Source: Sphingomicrobium flavum (GTDB lineage: Bacteria; Pseudomonadota; Alphaproteobacteria; Sphingomonadales; Sphingomonadaceae). Taken from it: DNA of 64,000 nucleotides. The position numbers and the translations under genes are program-made. This document shows positions 9,207-18,602 of this stretch, one piece after another (within the stretch, counting starts at the first letter, position 1; each line of letters begins with the position of its first letter). The notes under the pieces were generated by a model. The model was not told where the DNA came from, did not search any database, and worked only from the letters and a program-made list of their open reading frames with translations. The stretch lies in assembly GCF_024721605.1 (NCBI RefSeq), contig NZ_CP102630.1:248001-312000 (forward strand), read 5' to 3'.

Positions 9207-9826
9207 TGGGCCAGCGGTTCGGCCATGGGCTGGGCAAGGCGCGCTTCGGCATCGGCCAGCCGTTCGCGGAAATGGCGGCGGCACAGTGCCACATAGCGGT
9301 CATTGCCGCCGATTTCGGTCTGCGCGCCTGCGGCCACGGCATTGCCTTCGCTGTCGGTGCGCAAATTCATTGTCGCCTTGCGTCCACATTCGCACACCGC
9401 CTTCAGTTCAACGAGGCTGTCGGCAATCGCCAGCAGGGCGGCCGAGCCGGGGAAGAGCTTGCCCTGGAAATCGGTCCTGAGGCCGTAGCAGAGCACCGGG
9501 ATATGCGCCTTGTCGGTGATATCGGCCAGTTGCAGCACCTGCGCTTCGGACAGGAACTGCGCTTCGTCGACCAGCACGCAGTCGAGCGCGCGGTTTTCGC
9601 GTTCGGCCAGGATGGCTGCCTCGATGTCAGTCTCGGCTTCGTAGCGATGCGCCTGCGCCTCAAGCCCGATGCGCGATCCGATCGTGCCTTCGCCCATGCG
9701 ATTGTCGAGCGCGGCAGTCCACAACATGGTCTGCATCCCGCGTTCGGCATAGTTGAACGCGGCCTGCAGCAGCGTGGTGGATTTGCCCGCATTCATCGCG
9801 GCATAGTAAAAATAGAGCTTGGCCAT
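9203..9826 (-). CDS. tdk: Thymidine kinase
   Basis: This cytosolic type II thymidine kinase phosphorylates thymidine with ATP in the salvage pathway. The 207-residue sequence shows the P-loop [12 protein letters not shown] (about 9-20), the DEAQFL motif with the catalytic Glu near 88, the lasso-region Cys pair CEC, and a further Cys in ALCRRH for structural zinc. It overlaps the start of truB by four bases, an unusual partner. It stands where rbfA usually precedes truB. Confidence 0.95.
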   Translation of the reverse strand: MAKLYFYYAAMNAGKSTTLLQAAFNYAERGMQTMLWTAALDNRMGEGTIGSRIGLEAQAHRYEAETDIEAAILAERENRALDCVLVDEAQFLSEAQVLQLADITDKAHIPVLCYGLRTDFQGKLFPGSAALLAIADSLVELKAVCECGRKATMNLRTDSEGNAVAAGAQTEIGGNDRYVALCRRHFRERLADAEARLAQPMAEPLAQ

Positions 9827-9882
9827 CGCGGTAACTTAGCGCCATGGTGGCGCGAGGCAATCGCCTTCGGGAGGGTGCGTGT

Positions 9883-10443
9883 ATGAGTAAGCTGTTGGCC
9901 GCGATGATCGCATTGGCGCTGAGCGGCACCCAGCCGACCTACAGGATCGATCCCGCCAGCAGCAATGTCGTCGCCAAGGTGGGCTTCATGGGGGTGGCCA
10001 GCAAGACGGCCGGCTTTCCCGCCATGTCGGGTTCGATCCGTATCGATCCAGAAGACACGGCATCGATTGACCTTCGCGTCGATCTCGACGCACGCGAACT
10101 GACAGCGCCCGACAAGACCACGCTCAAGCGGTTGAAGGGCGAAAAATTCTTCTGGGTCGAACGCTATCCCACCGTCAGCTTTCGGGGCGATACGCTGCTC
10201 ATGGAAACGGACCGTAAGGGCCGGGTGGAAGGCCGGATGACGGCGCGCGGCGTGACGCGGCCTGTCATGCTGGATGTCACCTTCGATCGTCCGCTCGAGC
10301 AGATTGGCGGTAATCGCCCGATCGTCATCGAGGCGGAAACGACCATCGACCGGCGCGATTTCGGGATGAAAAGCTACAGCATGGTGGTGGGAAAGAGCGT
10401 CGATATCCGCATTCGCGCCCGCCTGGTGCCGCAAAGCGGATAA
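9883..10443 (+). CDS. YceI family periplasmic lipid-binding-type protein
   Basis: The 186-residue precursor has a short signal peptide (MSKLLAAMIALALSG) followed by a YceI beta-barrel. It opens with TYRIDPASSNVVAKVGFMG and contains FFWVERYPTVSF, GRMTARGVTRPVMLDV and TTIDRRDFGMKSYSMVVGKSVDIRI, the family pattern. Homologues bind long isoprenoid or amphiphilic molecules in an elongated barrel. The start at 9883 was chosen because of the signal peptide and the upstream GGGAGGG. It is followed 73 bases later by the AbgT transporter on the same strand. A shared transcript is possible but not shown. Confidence 0.88.
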   Translation: MSKLLAAMIALALSGTQPTYRIDPASSNVVAKVGFMGVASKTAGFPAMSGSIRIDPEDTASIDLRVDLDARELTAPDKTTLKRLKGEKFFWVERYPTVSFRGDTLLMETDRKGRVEGRMTARGVTRPVMLDVTFDRPLEQIGGNRPIVIEAETTIDRRDFGMKSYSMVVGKSVDIRIRARLVPQSG

Positions 10444-10516
10444 GTCGACTTGCCTTTTTGGCCCGGTGTGCGAACAATCCCGCTTCTTTTTCAATGACTG
10501 GCGATAGGGACCGGAT

Positions 10517-12127
10517 ATGACACAAGCGGCTGCCGCAGCGACGCAGAAGGGCTTTTTGGGGTGGGTCGAACGCACCGGCAACAAATTGCCCGATCCGGTC
10601 TTCATCTTCTTCTACCTGATCGCGGTGTTGATCGTGGTGTCGGTGATCGCCGCCTGGGCTGGGACTGCGGCCTCGCACCCTGCTGAAATCGATCCCGATA
10701 CCGGCGCGGCGCGGGTGATCACCGCCAAGTCGCTATTGTCCGCAGAGAATATCCAGAAGCTTTGGGTCGATATGCCCAAGACCTTCACCCACTTCCATCC
10801 GCTAGGCTATGTGCTGGTGGTGATGCTGGGGGCAGGGGTGGCGGAACGCGCCGGCCTGTTCGGCACGGCGATGCGCGCTGGCGTGCGCAATGCGCCCAAA
10901 TTTCTGCTGACGCCGCTGGTGGTCCTGGTCGGGATGGTCGGCAACCTCGCCGCCGATGCTGCCTATGTGGTCTTGATCCCGCTGGCAGGCATCCTGTTCG
11001 CCGCTGCCGGGCGCCACCCGATTGCAGGGATTGCCGCCTCATTTGCGGGCGTTTCAGGCGGCTTTTCGGCCAATCTGTTCCCGGGCCAGCTCGATGCCCT
11101 TCTGTTCGGGATCACCGAGGCGTCGGTCGAAACCGTGTTCGGTGACTGGACCGCCAATATCGCGGGCAACTGGTTCTTCATCGCCGCGATGACCTTCCTG
11201 TTCCTGCCGGTCATCTGGTATCTTACCGACAAGGTGATCGAGCCCAAGCTGGGCCGCTATGTCGCCGCCGAGGGCGCGGGCGCGGACCCCGACGATGCCG
11301 ACAAGCCGCTGACCGACGGCGAGCGCAAGGGCCTCAAGCGCGCGGGTCTCGCCACGCTGGCGGTGATCGCGTTGTGGATCTTCTTCACCGTCGGGCCGGA
11401 CACGCCGCTTTACGATGAAAGCGCCAATGCCGAAGCGCGGCTGACGCCCTTCTACCAGAGCCTGGTGGCTGGCTTCTTCATCCTCTTCCTCGCCGCCGCC
11501 TGGGCCTATGGCAAGGCAGCGGGCACCATCAAGGACCATCGCGATCTGGTGAAGATGATGTCCGAGGCGATGCAGGACCTGGGCTATTATCTCGTGCTGG
11601 CATTCGCCGCGGCGCACTTCGTGGCGATGTTCGCCTGGTCGGAACTGGGGCTGATCCTTGCGGTCAATGGCGCCAATTTCCTGCAGGGCTTCAACCTGCC
11701 CGCGCCGGTGCTGCTGGCGGTGATCGTGCTCTTCTCCGGCTTCCTCAACCTGTTCGTTGGGTCGGCCAGCGCCAAATGGGCGCTGCTGGCGCCGGTGCTG
11801 GTGCCGATGCTGATCCTTTTGGGCATCAGCCCGGAAACCACCACCGCTGCCTACCGCGTGGGTGACAGCGCCACCAACCTCATCACCCCGCTGATGGTCT
11901 ATCTGCCGCTGATCCTGATCTTCTGCCAGCGCTGGCAGAAGGATTTCGGTCTCGGCAGCCTGATGGCGATGATGATCCCTTATTCCATGGCGCTGCTGGT
12001 CGCGGGTACCGCGCTCATCATGCTGTGGGTCGGGCTGGATATTCCGATGGGGCCGGGGGCCGGTGTGTTCACCAACCCGGCCGATTACGGGATCATCGAA
12101 AGCGTGGACGCGGCGCCGGCGGGCTGA
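10517..12127 (+). CDS. AbgT-family transporter
   Basis: This 536-residue inner-membrane protein has the AbgT opening FLGWVERTGNKLPDPVFIFF and roughly ten or more hydrophobic segments. It also has a re-entrant-rich core with GNLAADAAYVVLIPLAG, GVSGGFSANLFPGQLDALLFG and SASAKWALLAPVLVPML, plus YRVGDSATNLITPLMVYLPL near the end. AbgT itself imports p-aminobenzoyl-glutamate. Other family members (MtrF, YdaH) export sulfonamide-type antimetabolites. The sequence does not decide between import and export. No abgA or abgB hydrolase genes are nearby. Its last codons share a palindrome with the converging GNAT gene. Confidence 0.93.
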   Translation: MTQAAAAATQKGFLGWVERTGNKLPDPVFIFFYLIAVLIVVSVIAAWAGTAASHPAEIDPDTGAARVITAKSLLSAENIQKLWVDMPKTFTHFHPLGYVLVVMLGAGVAERAGLFGTAMRAGVRNAPKFLLTPLVVLVGMVGNLAADAAYVVLIPLAGILFAAAGRHPIAGIAASFAGVSGGFSANLFPGQLDALLFGITEASVETVFGDWTANIAGNWFFIAAMTFLFLPVIWYLTDKVIEPKLGRYVAAEGAGADPDDADKPLTDGERKGLKRAGLATLAVIALWIFFTVGPDTPLYDESANAEARLTPFYQSLVAGFFILFLAAAWAYGKAAGTIKDHRDLVKMMSEAMQDLGYYLVLAFAAAHFVAMFAWSELGLILAVNGANFLQGFNLPAPVLLAVIVLFSGFLNLFVGSASAKWALLAPVLVPMLILLGISPETTTAAYRVGDSATNLITPLMVYLPLILIFCQRWQKDFGLGSLMAMMIPYSMALLVAGTALIMLWVGLDIPMGPGAGVFTNPADYGIIESVDAAPAG

Positions 12128-12137
12128 TCAGCCCGCC
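12118..12137. repeat. 20-bp perfect palindrome holding both stop codons of a convergent gene pair
   Basis: The palindrome is centred between 12127 and 12128 on TGATCA. It contains the plus-strand TGA of the AbgT gene and the minus-strand TGA of the GNAT gene, plus the final Ala-Gly codons of both. There is no T-tract on either side, so it is not a standard terminator, although the hairpin could protect both 3' ends. Confidence 0.6.
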
Positions 12138-12658
12138 CAGTCGGCGGTATCGAGCTGGAAGACCACCGTGTCGCGGACATGGCCGGTCCAGATGGTGCGG
12201 TCCTTCTCGTCCATGCGCAGCCGGCGTGCGCCAAGCTTCATCACCGCGGCGCAGCTGCGCTCGTTGCGGGCATCGACCTTGAACTGGACATAAGCATAGC
12301 CGCAGTCGCGCGCGCGGCGGATCATCATGTCCTTGACGGTGCGGTTGAAGCCGGTGCCGCGCATGTCGGGATGATAATAGGTCGCGCCGATTTCCACCGT
12401 GGAAGCGTCAGGCTGGGCATTGATAAAGCTGCTCATGCCGACCAGCCGGTCGCCGTCGAACAAGGCAAAGCTCGCCCAGTCATTGGCCAACATGCCGTCA
12501 AACTCAGCATCGAAATCTTCAGGACCCATGTTGCGCGGATAGATGGCCCAAATTTCCGTATCGGCAGCGCAGGCGGCCTTCAGATCGGCGCGGTGCAGCT
12601 CAGCTAGCGGCTCTGCCCGCACATCGTCCGAACGCATCGGGTCCGCGAGGTGGCTCAC
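12128..12658 (-). CDS. GNAT family N-acetyltransferase (RimJ/RimL-like)
   Basis: This 176-residue GNAT-fold enzyme has an acetyl-CoA pyrophosphate loop in [18 protein letters not shown] and a late [15 protein letters not shown] strand-helix region. It is similar to RimJ/RimL-type protein acetyltransferases and their small-molecule relatives. The target is unknown. The start is a GTG at 12658 that overlaps the rbfA stop in GTGA, so it is coupled to the infB-rbfA transcript. A role in ribosome or translation-factor acetylation is therefore possible but speculative. The next gene converges. Confidence 0.82.
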   Translation of the reverse strand: MSHLADPMRSDDVRAEPLAELHRADLKAACAADTEIWAIYPRNMGPEDFDAEFDGMLANDWASFALFDGDRLVGMSSFINAQPDASTVEIGATYYHPDMRGTGFNRTVKDMMIRRARDCGYAYVQFKVDARNERSCAAVMKLGARRLRMDEKDRTIWTGHVRDTVVFQLDTADWAG

Positions 12659-13053
12659 TCTTCGCCGTCGTCGGCGAGGTCCTGCGCGACATGGGCGGTC
12701 CGCAGGATGCTGTCGATATGGCTGCCTTCGTCGAAGCTTTCATCGATGCGGAACTTGAGGTCGCAGGCATATTTGGTGTTCACCCGGCGCGACACTTCGC
12801 CGCGCAGGTAGCGCACATGACGCTTGAGCGCGGTGATCACCTCGGCCTCGTCCCCGCCCAAGAGCGGCTTCACGAACACCGTCGCATGGCGAAGGTCGGG
12901 CGACATGCGCACTTCGGTGACCGACACCATATGGGTCGATAGCGTGTCGTCATGCACATCGCCCCGCGCGAGGATCTCGCTCAAGGCATGGCGCACCTGT
13001 TCGCCAACCCGAAGGACGCGAACCGATGGGCCGTCCTGCTCCCGACCCGCCAT
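12655..13053 (-). CDS. rbfA: 30S ribosome-binding factor A
   Basis: RbfA helps late 30S maturation and cold adaptation. The 132-residue protein has the type-II KH-fold features of the family: [17 protein letters not shown] near the start, [19 protein letters not shown] in the middle and [20 protein letters not shown] later, with an acidic tail. It starts three bases after infB and overlaps the GNAT gene, so it belongs to the rimP-nusA-infB transcript. Confidence 0.96.
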   Translation of the reverse strand: MAGREQDGPSVRVLRVGEQVRHALSEILARGDVHDDTLSTHMVSVTEVRMSPDLRHATVFVKPLLGGDEAEVITALKRHVRYLRGEVSRRVNTKYACDLKFRIDESFDEGSHIDSILRTAHVAQDLADDGEE

Positions 13054-13055
13054 GG

Positions 13056-15551
13056 TTAGGCGATGACCCGCGCTTTTTCCTCGACTTCGAAGACTTCGAG
13101 GATGTCGCCCGCTGCAATGTCATTGGTGTCTTCCAGCACGACGCCGCATTCGGTGCCGGCTTCGACTTCCTTCACATCATCCTTGAAGCGACGCAGCGAG
13201 GCGATGGTGGTCTTGGACACGATCACATCGTCGCGCGTCAGGCGGGCATGGAAGCCCTTCTGGATGACGCCGTCGAGGACCAGCAGGCCGGCGGCCTTGT
13301 CCTTCTTGCCCGACTTGAAGACCTGCTTCACTTCGGCGCGGCCACGGACATGTTCGACGATTTCCGGACCCAGTTCGCCCGCCATCGCTTCCTTCACCCA
13401 ATCGGTGAGGTGATAGATGACGTCATAATAGCGGAACTCGACCTGGTCGCGCTTGGCAAATTCGCGGGCCTTGGCATTGGGGCGCACGTTGAAGCCGATG
13501 ATCGGCGCGCCGGTGGAGGCGGCCAGCGTCACATCGCTTTCGGTGATGGCACCCACGCCCGAATGCAGCACGCGCACCTCGATCTCCTCGGTGGAAATCT
13601 TGTTGAGCGCATTGACGATCGCTTCCGACGTGCCCTGCACATCGGCCTTGACGATCATCGGGAACTGCATCGTCTCGCTGCCCTTCTTGGCGAACATGGC
13701 ATCGAGGCTCATCGGTGCAGCGGTGGTGCGCTTTTCGTCCAGCTTGCGCTGGCGATAATCGGCCACTTCGCGGGCGCGCTGGTCATTTTCGACGACGGTG
13801 AAGGGGTCGCCTGCGCTGGGCAGGCTGGACAGGCCCAGCACCTCGACCGGGAAGGACGGGCCGGCTTCATCGACGCGCTTGCCATGGCTGTCGATCAGTG
13901 CACGGACCTTGCCCGCTGCCGGACCGGCAACAAAGGTGTCGCCGACGCGCAGCGTGCCGCGCTGGACCAGCACGGTCGCGACCGGGCCACGGCCCTTGTC
14001 GAGCTTGGCTTCGACCACCGTGGCATCGGCATTGCGATCTGGATTGGCCTTGAGCTCGAGCAGTTCGGCCTGCAACGTGATGGCTTCCAGGAGCTTGTCG
14101 ATATTGGTCTTCTGCTTGGCAGAGACCTCGACGTCCTGGACGTCGCCCGACATGGCTTCGACGATGATCTCGTGCTGCAGCAGCTCCTCGCGGACCTTCT
14201 GGGCGTTGGCGCCATCCTTGTCGATCTTGTTGATCGCCACGATCATCGGCACCTTGGCCGCCTTGGTGTGGTTGATCGCCTCGATCGTCTGGGGCTTGAG
14301 GCCATCATCGGCCGCCACCACCAAGATGACCAGATCGGTGACATTGGCACCGCGTGCACGCATTTCGCTGAAAGCTTCATGGCCCGGCGTGTCGAGGAAG
14401 GTGACCGGGCTGCCGCCCTTGGGCGTCACCTGGTAGGCCCCGATATGCTGGGTGATGCCGCCGGCTTCATGCGCGGCCACATCGGCGCCGCGAATGGCAT
14501 CCAAAAGGCTGGTCTTGCCGTGATCGACATGGCCCATGATGGTGACCACCGGCGGACGCGATTGCAGCGTGTCTTCGGCATCCACATCTTCGGACGTGTC
14601 GATATCGACATCGCTTTCGGACACGCGCTGGATCTTGTGACCGAATTCGGTGACCAGCAGCTCGGCCGTATCCTGGTCGATATTCTGGTTCACCGTGACC
14701 ATCATGCCCATGTTGAACAGGCTCTTGACCAGGTCGGCGGCCTTTTCGCCCATGCGCTTGGCAAGGTCGGCAACGGTGATGCTGTCCGGCACGACGACGT
14801 CGCGCACGGTTTTCTCACGCGGGCCGCTGTCATGGTCGCGGCGGGCCTTTTCGCGCTTGCGCTTCAGGGCTGCCAGGCTGCGCGCACGGCCGCCATCGTC
14901 GCCGCGCAGCGCGCGGTTGACCGTGAGCTTGCCCGAACGGCGATCGGGGGCAGGGCGACCCTTGTTGCGGTCGTCCTTCTTCTTGGCGGGCGCAGGGGCC
15001 GGCTTGGCGCGATGGTCGTCCGCGCGCGGCTGGCCGGGCGCAGCGGCGGCAGGCTGCTGCGCCTCGCGCTTGGCGTCCTCGGCGGCCTTGGCGGCATCTT
15101 CGGCGGCCTTTTTCTCGGCTTCCAGTTCGGCCTTGCGATTGGCTTCGGCGCGGCGCTGTTCTTCCTCGCTGGCCTCGGCCTTCTGCAGATCGTCACGGCG
15201 GCGCGCTTCTTCGAGCGCGGCCATGCGGGCTTCCTCGGCCTGGCGTTCAAGCTCCTTGACCTGTTCGCGCCGTTCGGCAGCGGAAATCGGGCGCTGGGGC
15301 TCGGCCTTGGGGGCAGGCTTGGGCGCGGGCTTGGCCGGCGCAGCCTTGGTTTCGGGTGCCTTGGTCTCTTCCTTCGGCGCTTCGGCCTCGGGCTTGGTTT
15401 CGCCGGGCTTCAGGAAGCGACGCTTCTTCACCTCGACCACGACGGTGTTCGAGCGCCCATGGCTGAAGCTTTGCTTCACCTTGCCGGTTTCGACCGTCCG
15501 CTTGATTCCCAGCGGCGGGCGCGTGCCCAGCTTTTTCTTATCGTCGCTCAT
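13056..15551 (-). CDS. infB: Translation initiation factor IF-2
   Basis: IF-2 is the GTPase that brings initiator tRNA to the 30S subunit. The 831-residue protein has an IF2 N-terminal segment ([20 protein letters not shown]) and a long Ala/Glu/Lys-rich linker to about residue 250. A GTPase domain follows with [12 protein letters not shown] (G1), DTPGHEAF (G3) and NKID (G4), then the beta-barrel and C-terminal fMet-tRNA-binding domains. The ATG at 15551 follows AAGGA. An upstream ATG adding seven residues lies inside the ylxR gene. It sits two bases before rbfA and one base after ylxR. Confidence 0.97.
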   Translation of the reverse strand: MSDDKKKLGTRPPLGIKRTVETGKVKQSFSHGRSNTVVVEVKKRRFLKPGETKPEAEAPKEETKAPETKAAPAKPAPKPAPKAEPQRPISAAERREQVKELERQAEEARMAALEEARRRDDLQKAEASEEEQRRAEANRKAELEAEKKAAEDAAKAAEDAKREAQQPAAAAPGQPRADDHRAKPAPAPAKKKDDRNKGRPAPDRRSGKLTVNRALRGDDGGRARSLAALKRKREKARRDHDSGPREKTVRDVVVPDSITVADLAKRMGEKAADLVKSLFNMGMMVTVNQNIDQDTAELLVTEFGHKIQRVSESDVDIDTSEDVDAEDTLQSRPPVVTIMGHVDHGKTSLLDAIRGADVAAHEAGGITQHIGAYQVTPKGGSPVTFLDTPGHEAFSEMRARGANVTDLVILVVAADDGLKPQTIEAINHTKAAKVPMIVAINKIDKDGANAQKVREELLQHEIIVEAMSGDVQDVEVSAKQKTNIDKLLEAITLQAELLELKANPDRNADATVVEAKLDKGRGPVATVLVQRGTLRVGDTFVAGPAAGKVRALIDSHGKRVDEAGPSFPVEVLGLSSLPSAGDPFTVVENDQRAREVADYRQRKLDEKRTTAAPMSLDAMFAKKGSETMQFPMIVKADVQGTSEAIVNALNKISTEEIEVRVLHSGVGAITESDVTLAASTGAPIIGFNVRPNAKAREFAKRDQVEFRYYDVIYHLTDWVKEAMAGELGPEIVEHVRGRAEVKQVFKSGKKDKAAGLLVLDGVIQKGFHARLTRDDVIVSKTTIASLRRFKDDVKEVEAGTECGVVLEDTNDIAAGDILEVFEVEEKARVIA

Positions 15552-15552
15552 A

Positions 15553-16260
15553 CTATCCTTCGTTCCTACCATCGTGCGTCGACGCCGCGGGCGCGGACGG
15601 CAATGCGCCCTCTAGCCCAGCATCGGGATTAAGAAAAGATTGCCAGCGGGAAAGGGCATTCAGCACCCGATCCGCTGCACGGGCGTCGACCAACGCCACA
15701 TGAACTACATTTTCCCGCCCCAACGCACCACTTAAAATGGTGCGATTTGCGGGAAAAACAAGCCCGCGGGACCAGCCAAAATCCTCACCGCCGCCAACCC
15801 GCCAGGCGGCGTCCAGCTTGCGGCGACCGTCTTCGGAGGCATCGGCGGCATGGATGAGCAGCCGCGCCTTGCCCGATCGACAGGCGGTTTCGACCTTTTC
15901 CGCGCCGTTGACCAACGTGCCGCCGCGCGCTTCCAGCCCCAATCGGTCCAGCGTCTGCTGGCGCAGCGCATCGGCGATGAGATCGGCGAAATTCTCCGGA
16001 ATTTGGAGCGCACTGGTCTTGAAGGCACGCGCAAGTGCAGCCTTCAGTTGTCCATTAGCCTGTGCCTTGGCGACGTCATCCTTGCCAACGCCCACATAGG
16101 CGCCGCGACCCGGCGCACGCGCGCGCACATCGGGCGCGACCTGGCCTTCGGGACCAAGCGCGATCCGGATGAGGCGGTCCTTGGGGGCCGCCTGCCGGGT
16201 CAGGATGCAGGACCGTTCCGGCCCTGCCTTATCCGTCAGCTGATGATCATTGGTTCCCAT
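15553..16260 (-). CDS. YlxR (DUF448) RNA-binding protein with L7Ae-like C-terminal half
   Basis: This 235-residue protein lies in the standard place between nusA and infB. Residues about 12-85 form the YlxR/DUF448 domain (ERSCILTRQAAPKDRLIRIA and the GRGAYV turn). The C-terminal half, about 110-200, resembles a ribosomal L7Ae/YlxQ fold ([20 protein letters not shown] and GKARLLIHAADASEDG), so ylxR and ylxQ functions seem fused, as is common in Alphaproteobacteria. The start at 16260 overlaps the 3' end of nusA by 14 bases. It probably binds RNA or the transcription-translation machinery. Confidence 0.88.
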   Translation of the reverse strand: MGTNDHQLTDKAGPERSCILTRQAAPKDRLIRIALGPEGQVAPDVRARAPGRGAYVGVGKDDVAKAQANGQLKAALARAFKTSALQIPENFADLIADALRQQTLDRLGLEARGGTLVNGAEKVETACRSGKARLLIHAADASEDGRRKLDAAWRVGGGEDFGWSRGLVFPANRTILSGALGRENVVHVALVDARAADRVLNALSRWQSFLNPDAGLEGALPSAPAASTHDGRNEG

Positions 16261-17887
16261 CCGCAGCCGCGTCCTCCTCGGTCGGGGCTTCGGCGGGCGC
16301 CGCAGCTTCATCTTCGTCTTCGAACCAGTGGGCGCGGGCGGCCATGATGATCTCATTGCCCTGCTCTTCGGAAAGGCCATAGTCACCCAGCACGCCGCCC
16401 TTGTCGTCCGACCGGCGGCTGTCCGCACGGCGGCGCGGTTCGACACGCTTCTTCTGGATCAGTTCGTCGGTGGCGAGGTCGGCGACATCGTCGAGCGTCT
16501 TCAAGCCCGCTTCGCCCAGCGTCACCGCCATGGCTTCGGTCATGTGCGGCAGTTCGGCGACGGCATCCTCGACGCCCAGTTCGCGGCGCTTCTCGCGCGA
16601 GGCTTCCTCGCGGCGGTCGAGCGCTTCCTTGGCGCGGCTCTGCAGCTCTTCGGCGATTTCCTCGTCAAGGCCTTCGATCGTGGCGATCTCGTCCTGTTCG
16701 ACATAGGCGACTTCTTCCAGCGACGTGAAGCCTTCGGCGACCAGCAGTTGGGACAGCGTTTCATCGACGTCCAGCTCGTTCTGGAACATCTCGGTGCGCT
16801 CCATGAATTCCTTCTGGCGCTTTTCGCTCGCGTCGGCCTCGGTCAGGATGTCGATCTGGCTGTCGGTCAGCTGGCTGGCGAGGCGGACATTCTGGCCGCG
16901 GCGGCCGATGGCCAGGCTCAGCTGGTCGTCAGGCACCACCACTTCGATCCGGCCTTCTTCCTCGTCGATGACGACGCGGCTGACGGTCGCGGGCTGGAGC
17001 GCGTTGACGACGAAGGTCGCAAGATCCTCGCTCCAGGGGATGATGTCGATCTTTTCGCCCTGCAGTTCCTGCACGACGGCCTGCACGCGGCTGCCCTTCA
17101 TGCCGACGCAGGCGCCGACCGGGTCGATCGAGCTGTCATAGCTGATCACGCCGATCTTGGCCCGGCTGCCCGGGTCGCGGGCGGCGGCCTTGATCTCGAT
17201 GATGCCGTCATAGATTTCGGGCACTTCCTGCGCGAACAGCTTGCGCATGAAATCGGGGTGGGCGCGCGACAGGAAAATCTGCGGCCCGCGCGTTTCGCGG
17301 GCGACGCGCATGATCAGGCTGCGGATGCGATCACCGACGCGAACCATTTCGCGCGGGATCTGCTGGTCGCGGCGGATGACGCCTTCGGCGCGGCCCAGAT
17401 CTACCACGACATGGCCGAATTCGACGCGCTTGACGACTCCGGTGATGACCTCGCCGCCGCGATCCTTGAATTCTTCATACTGGCGCTCGCGCTCGGCGTC
17501 GCGGACCTTCTGGAAGATGACCTGCTTGGCGGCCTGGGCGGCGATGCGGCCGAATTCGATCGGGGGCAGGGGATCGACGATGAAGTCGCCGACAGCAGCG
17601 CCGTCCTGCAGCTTCTGCGCGCCTTTGAGGTCGACTTCCTTGAAATGGTCGTCCACTTCCTCGACCACTTCGAGGACACGCCACAGGCGAAGGTCCCCGG
17701 TTTCGGGGTCGAGCTTGGCGCGGATGTCATTTTCGTTGCCGTAGCGAGCGCGGGCGGCGCGCTGGATCGCATCTTCCATCGCTTCGATGACGATGCCCTT
17801 GTCGATCAGCTTTTCGCGCGCGACGGCGTCGGCAATGGCAAGCAGTTCGGCCTTGTTGGCGGAAGCCGCCGGGGGAGTCGTGGCCAT
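16247..17887 (-). CDS. nusA: Transcription termination/antitermination factor NusA
   Basis: The 546-residue protein has an N-terminal RNA polymerase-binding domain (1-130, [16 protein letters not shown]), an S1 domain ([19 protein letters not shown]) and two KH domains ([20 protein letters not shown] and [19 protein letters not shown]). It ends with helix-hairpin-helix-type C-terminal repeats ([20 protein letters not shown]). The tail is acidic. NusA modulates pausing, termination and antitermination. It begins three bases after rimP and overlaps ylxR, in the conserved operon. Confidence 0.97.
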   Translation of the reverse strand: MATTPPAASANKAELLAIADAVAREKLIDKGIVIEAMEDAIQRAARARYGNENDIRAKLDPETGDLRLWRVLEVVEEVDDHFKEVDLKGAQKLQDGAAVGDFIVDPLPPIEFGRIAAQAAKQVIFQKVRDAERERQYEEFKDRGGEVITGVVKRVEFGHVVVDLGRAEGVIRRDQQIPREMVRVGDRIRSLIMRVARETRGPQIFLSRAHPDFMRKLFAQEVPEIYDGIIEIKAAARDPGSRAKIGVISYDSSIDPVGACVGMKGSRVQAVVQELQGEKIDIIPWSEDLATFVVNALQPATVSRVVIDEEEGRIEVVVPDDQLSLAIGRRGQNVRLASQLTDSQIDILTEADASEKRQKEFMERTEMFQNELDVDETLSQLLVAEGFTSLEEVAYVEQDEIATIEGLDEEIAEELQSRAKEALDRREEASREKRRELGVEDAVAELPHMTEAMAVTLGEAGLKTLDDVADLATDELIQKKRVEPRRRADSRRSDDKGGVLGDYGLSEEQGNEIIMAARAHWFEDEDEAAAPAEAPTEEDAAADGNQ

Positions 17888-17890
17888 GAT

Positions 17891-18415
17891 TTACCCTTCT
17901 TCCTTGATCACATTCGCGCCCTCGGTGGAGAGCGGCTGGGTTTCCTGGATGAGTTTGTCGGTGAGCAGCAATTTGGCATCCTCGATCATGCCGAAGGGCA
18001 TCGAATGCGTCTTGTCATGCTCATCGGTGATGGACACCGTTTCGCCGTCAATGCCGGCGAGGATGCCCTTGAACTTCTTGCGGCCATCGAGCTTGTCGCC
18101 AAGCGTGATGCGCGCCTCGTGCCCCGCCCAATCGGCAAAATCGGCGAGCCGCGTGAGCGGGCGATCAATGCCGGGCGAGGAAATTTCGAGCCGGTAGGCG
18201 TCGGCGATGGGATCGGCCTGTTCCAGCGGTTCGTCGATGGCGCGACTGATCCGGGCGCAATCCTCGATCGTCAGCTGGCGCGTATCGGGCCGCTCGGCCA
18301 TCACCTGCAGCGTCGGATCGGAGGTGCCGCCCATCATCTTCACGCGCACGAGGTTGAAGCCCATTTCTTCGATCATGGGTTCAATCAGCGCAGTGATGGC
18401 AGCAATATTGGCCAA
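17891..18415 (-). CDS. rimP: Ribosome maturation factor RimP
   Basis: RimP assists 30S head assembly around S12. The 174-residue protein has the N-terminal domain (ITALIEPMIEEMGFNLVRVK), the conserved DRPL turn in EISSPGIDRPLTRLADF, and an Sm-like C-terminal domain. It is first in the rimP-nusA-ylxR-infB-rbfA run. The promoter should lie in the 187-base gap to the divergent sugar dehydrogenase gene. I found no clear motif there. Confidence 0.95.
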   Translation of the reverse strand: MANIAAITALIEPMIEEMGFNLVRVKMMGGTSDPTLQVMAERPDTRQLTIEDCARISRAIDEPLEQADPIADAYRLEISSPGIDRPLTRLADFADWAGHEARITLGDKLDGRKKFKGILAGIDGETVSITDEHDKTHSMPFGMIEDAKLLLTDKLIQETQPLSTEGANVIKEEG

Positions 18416-18602
18416 GCCGTGTCCTTCTTTCTGTCCAAACCCCTTTGCGACCGGTCCGGGCTTTCCGAACCAGCCTCAGCACCGTCGCGATGTCGAGGAG
18501 TCGGGGGAGCATATAGGCGGCAGGGCCCAAAGGCGCAAGGTGCATGACACAAAATCGCCACCTCGCGCGTTGGGGCCTGAAATGCCCCAAACGGAGAACC
18601 CC

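Noticed and set aside
13026-15632. An 868-codon plus-strand ORF opposite infB
   Set aside because: It mirrors infB in antisense. It has no domain and the opposite strand has all IF-2 motifs.
16250-18547. A 765-codon plus-strand ORF opposite nusA and rimP
   Set aside because: It is a long antisense shadow of two essential genes in high-GC DNA.
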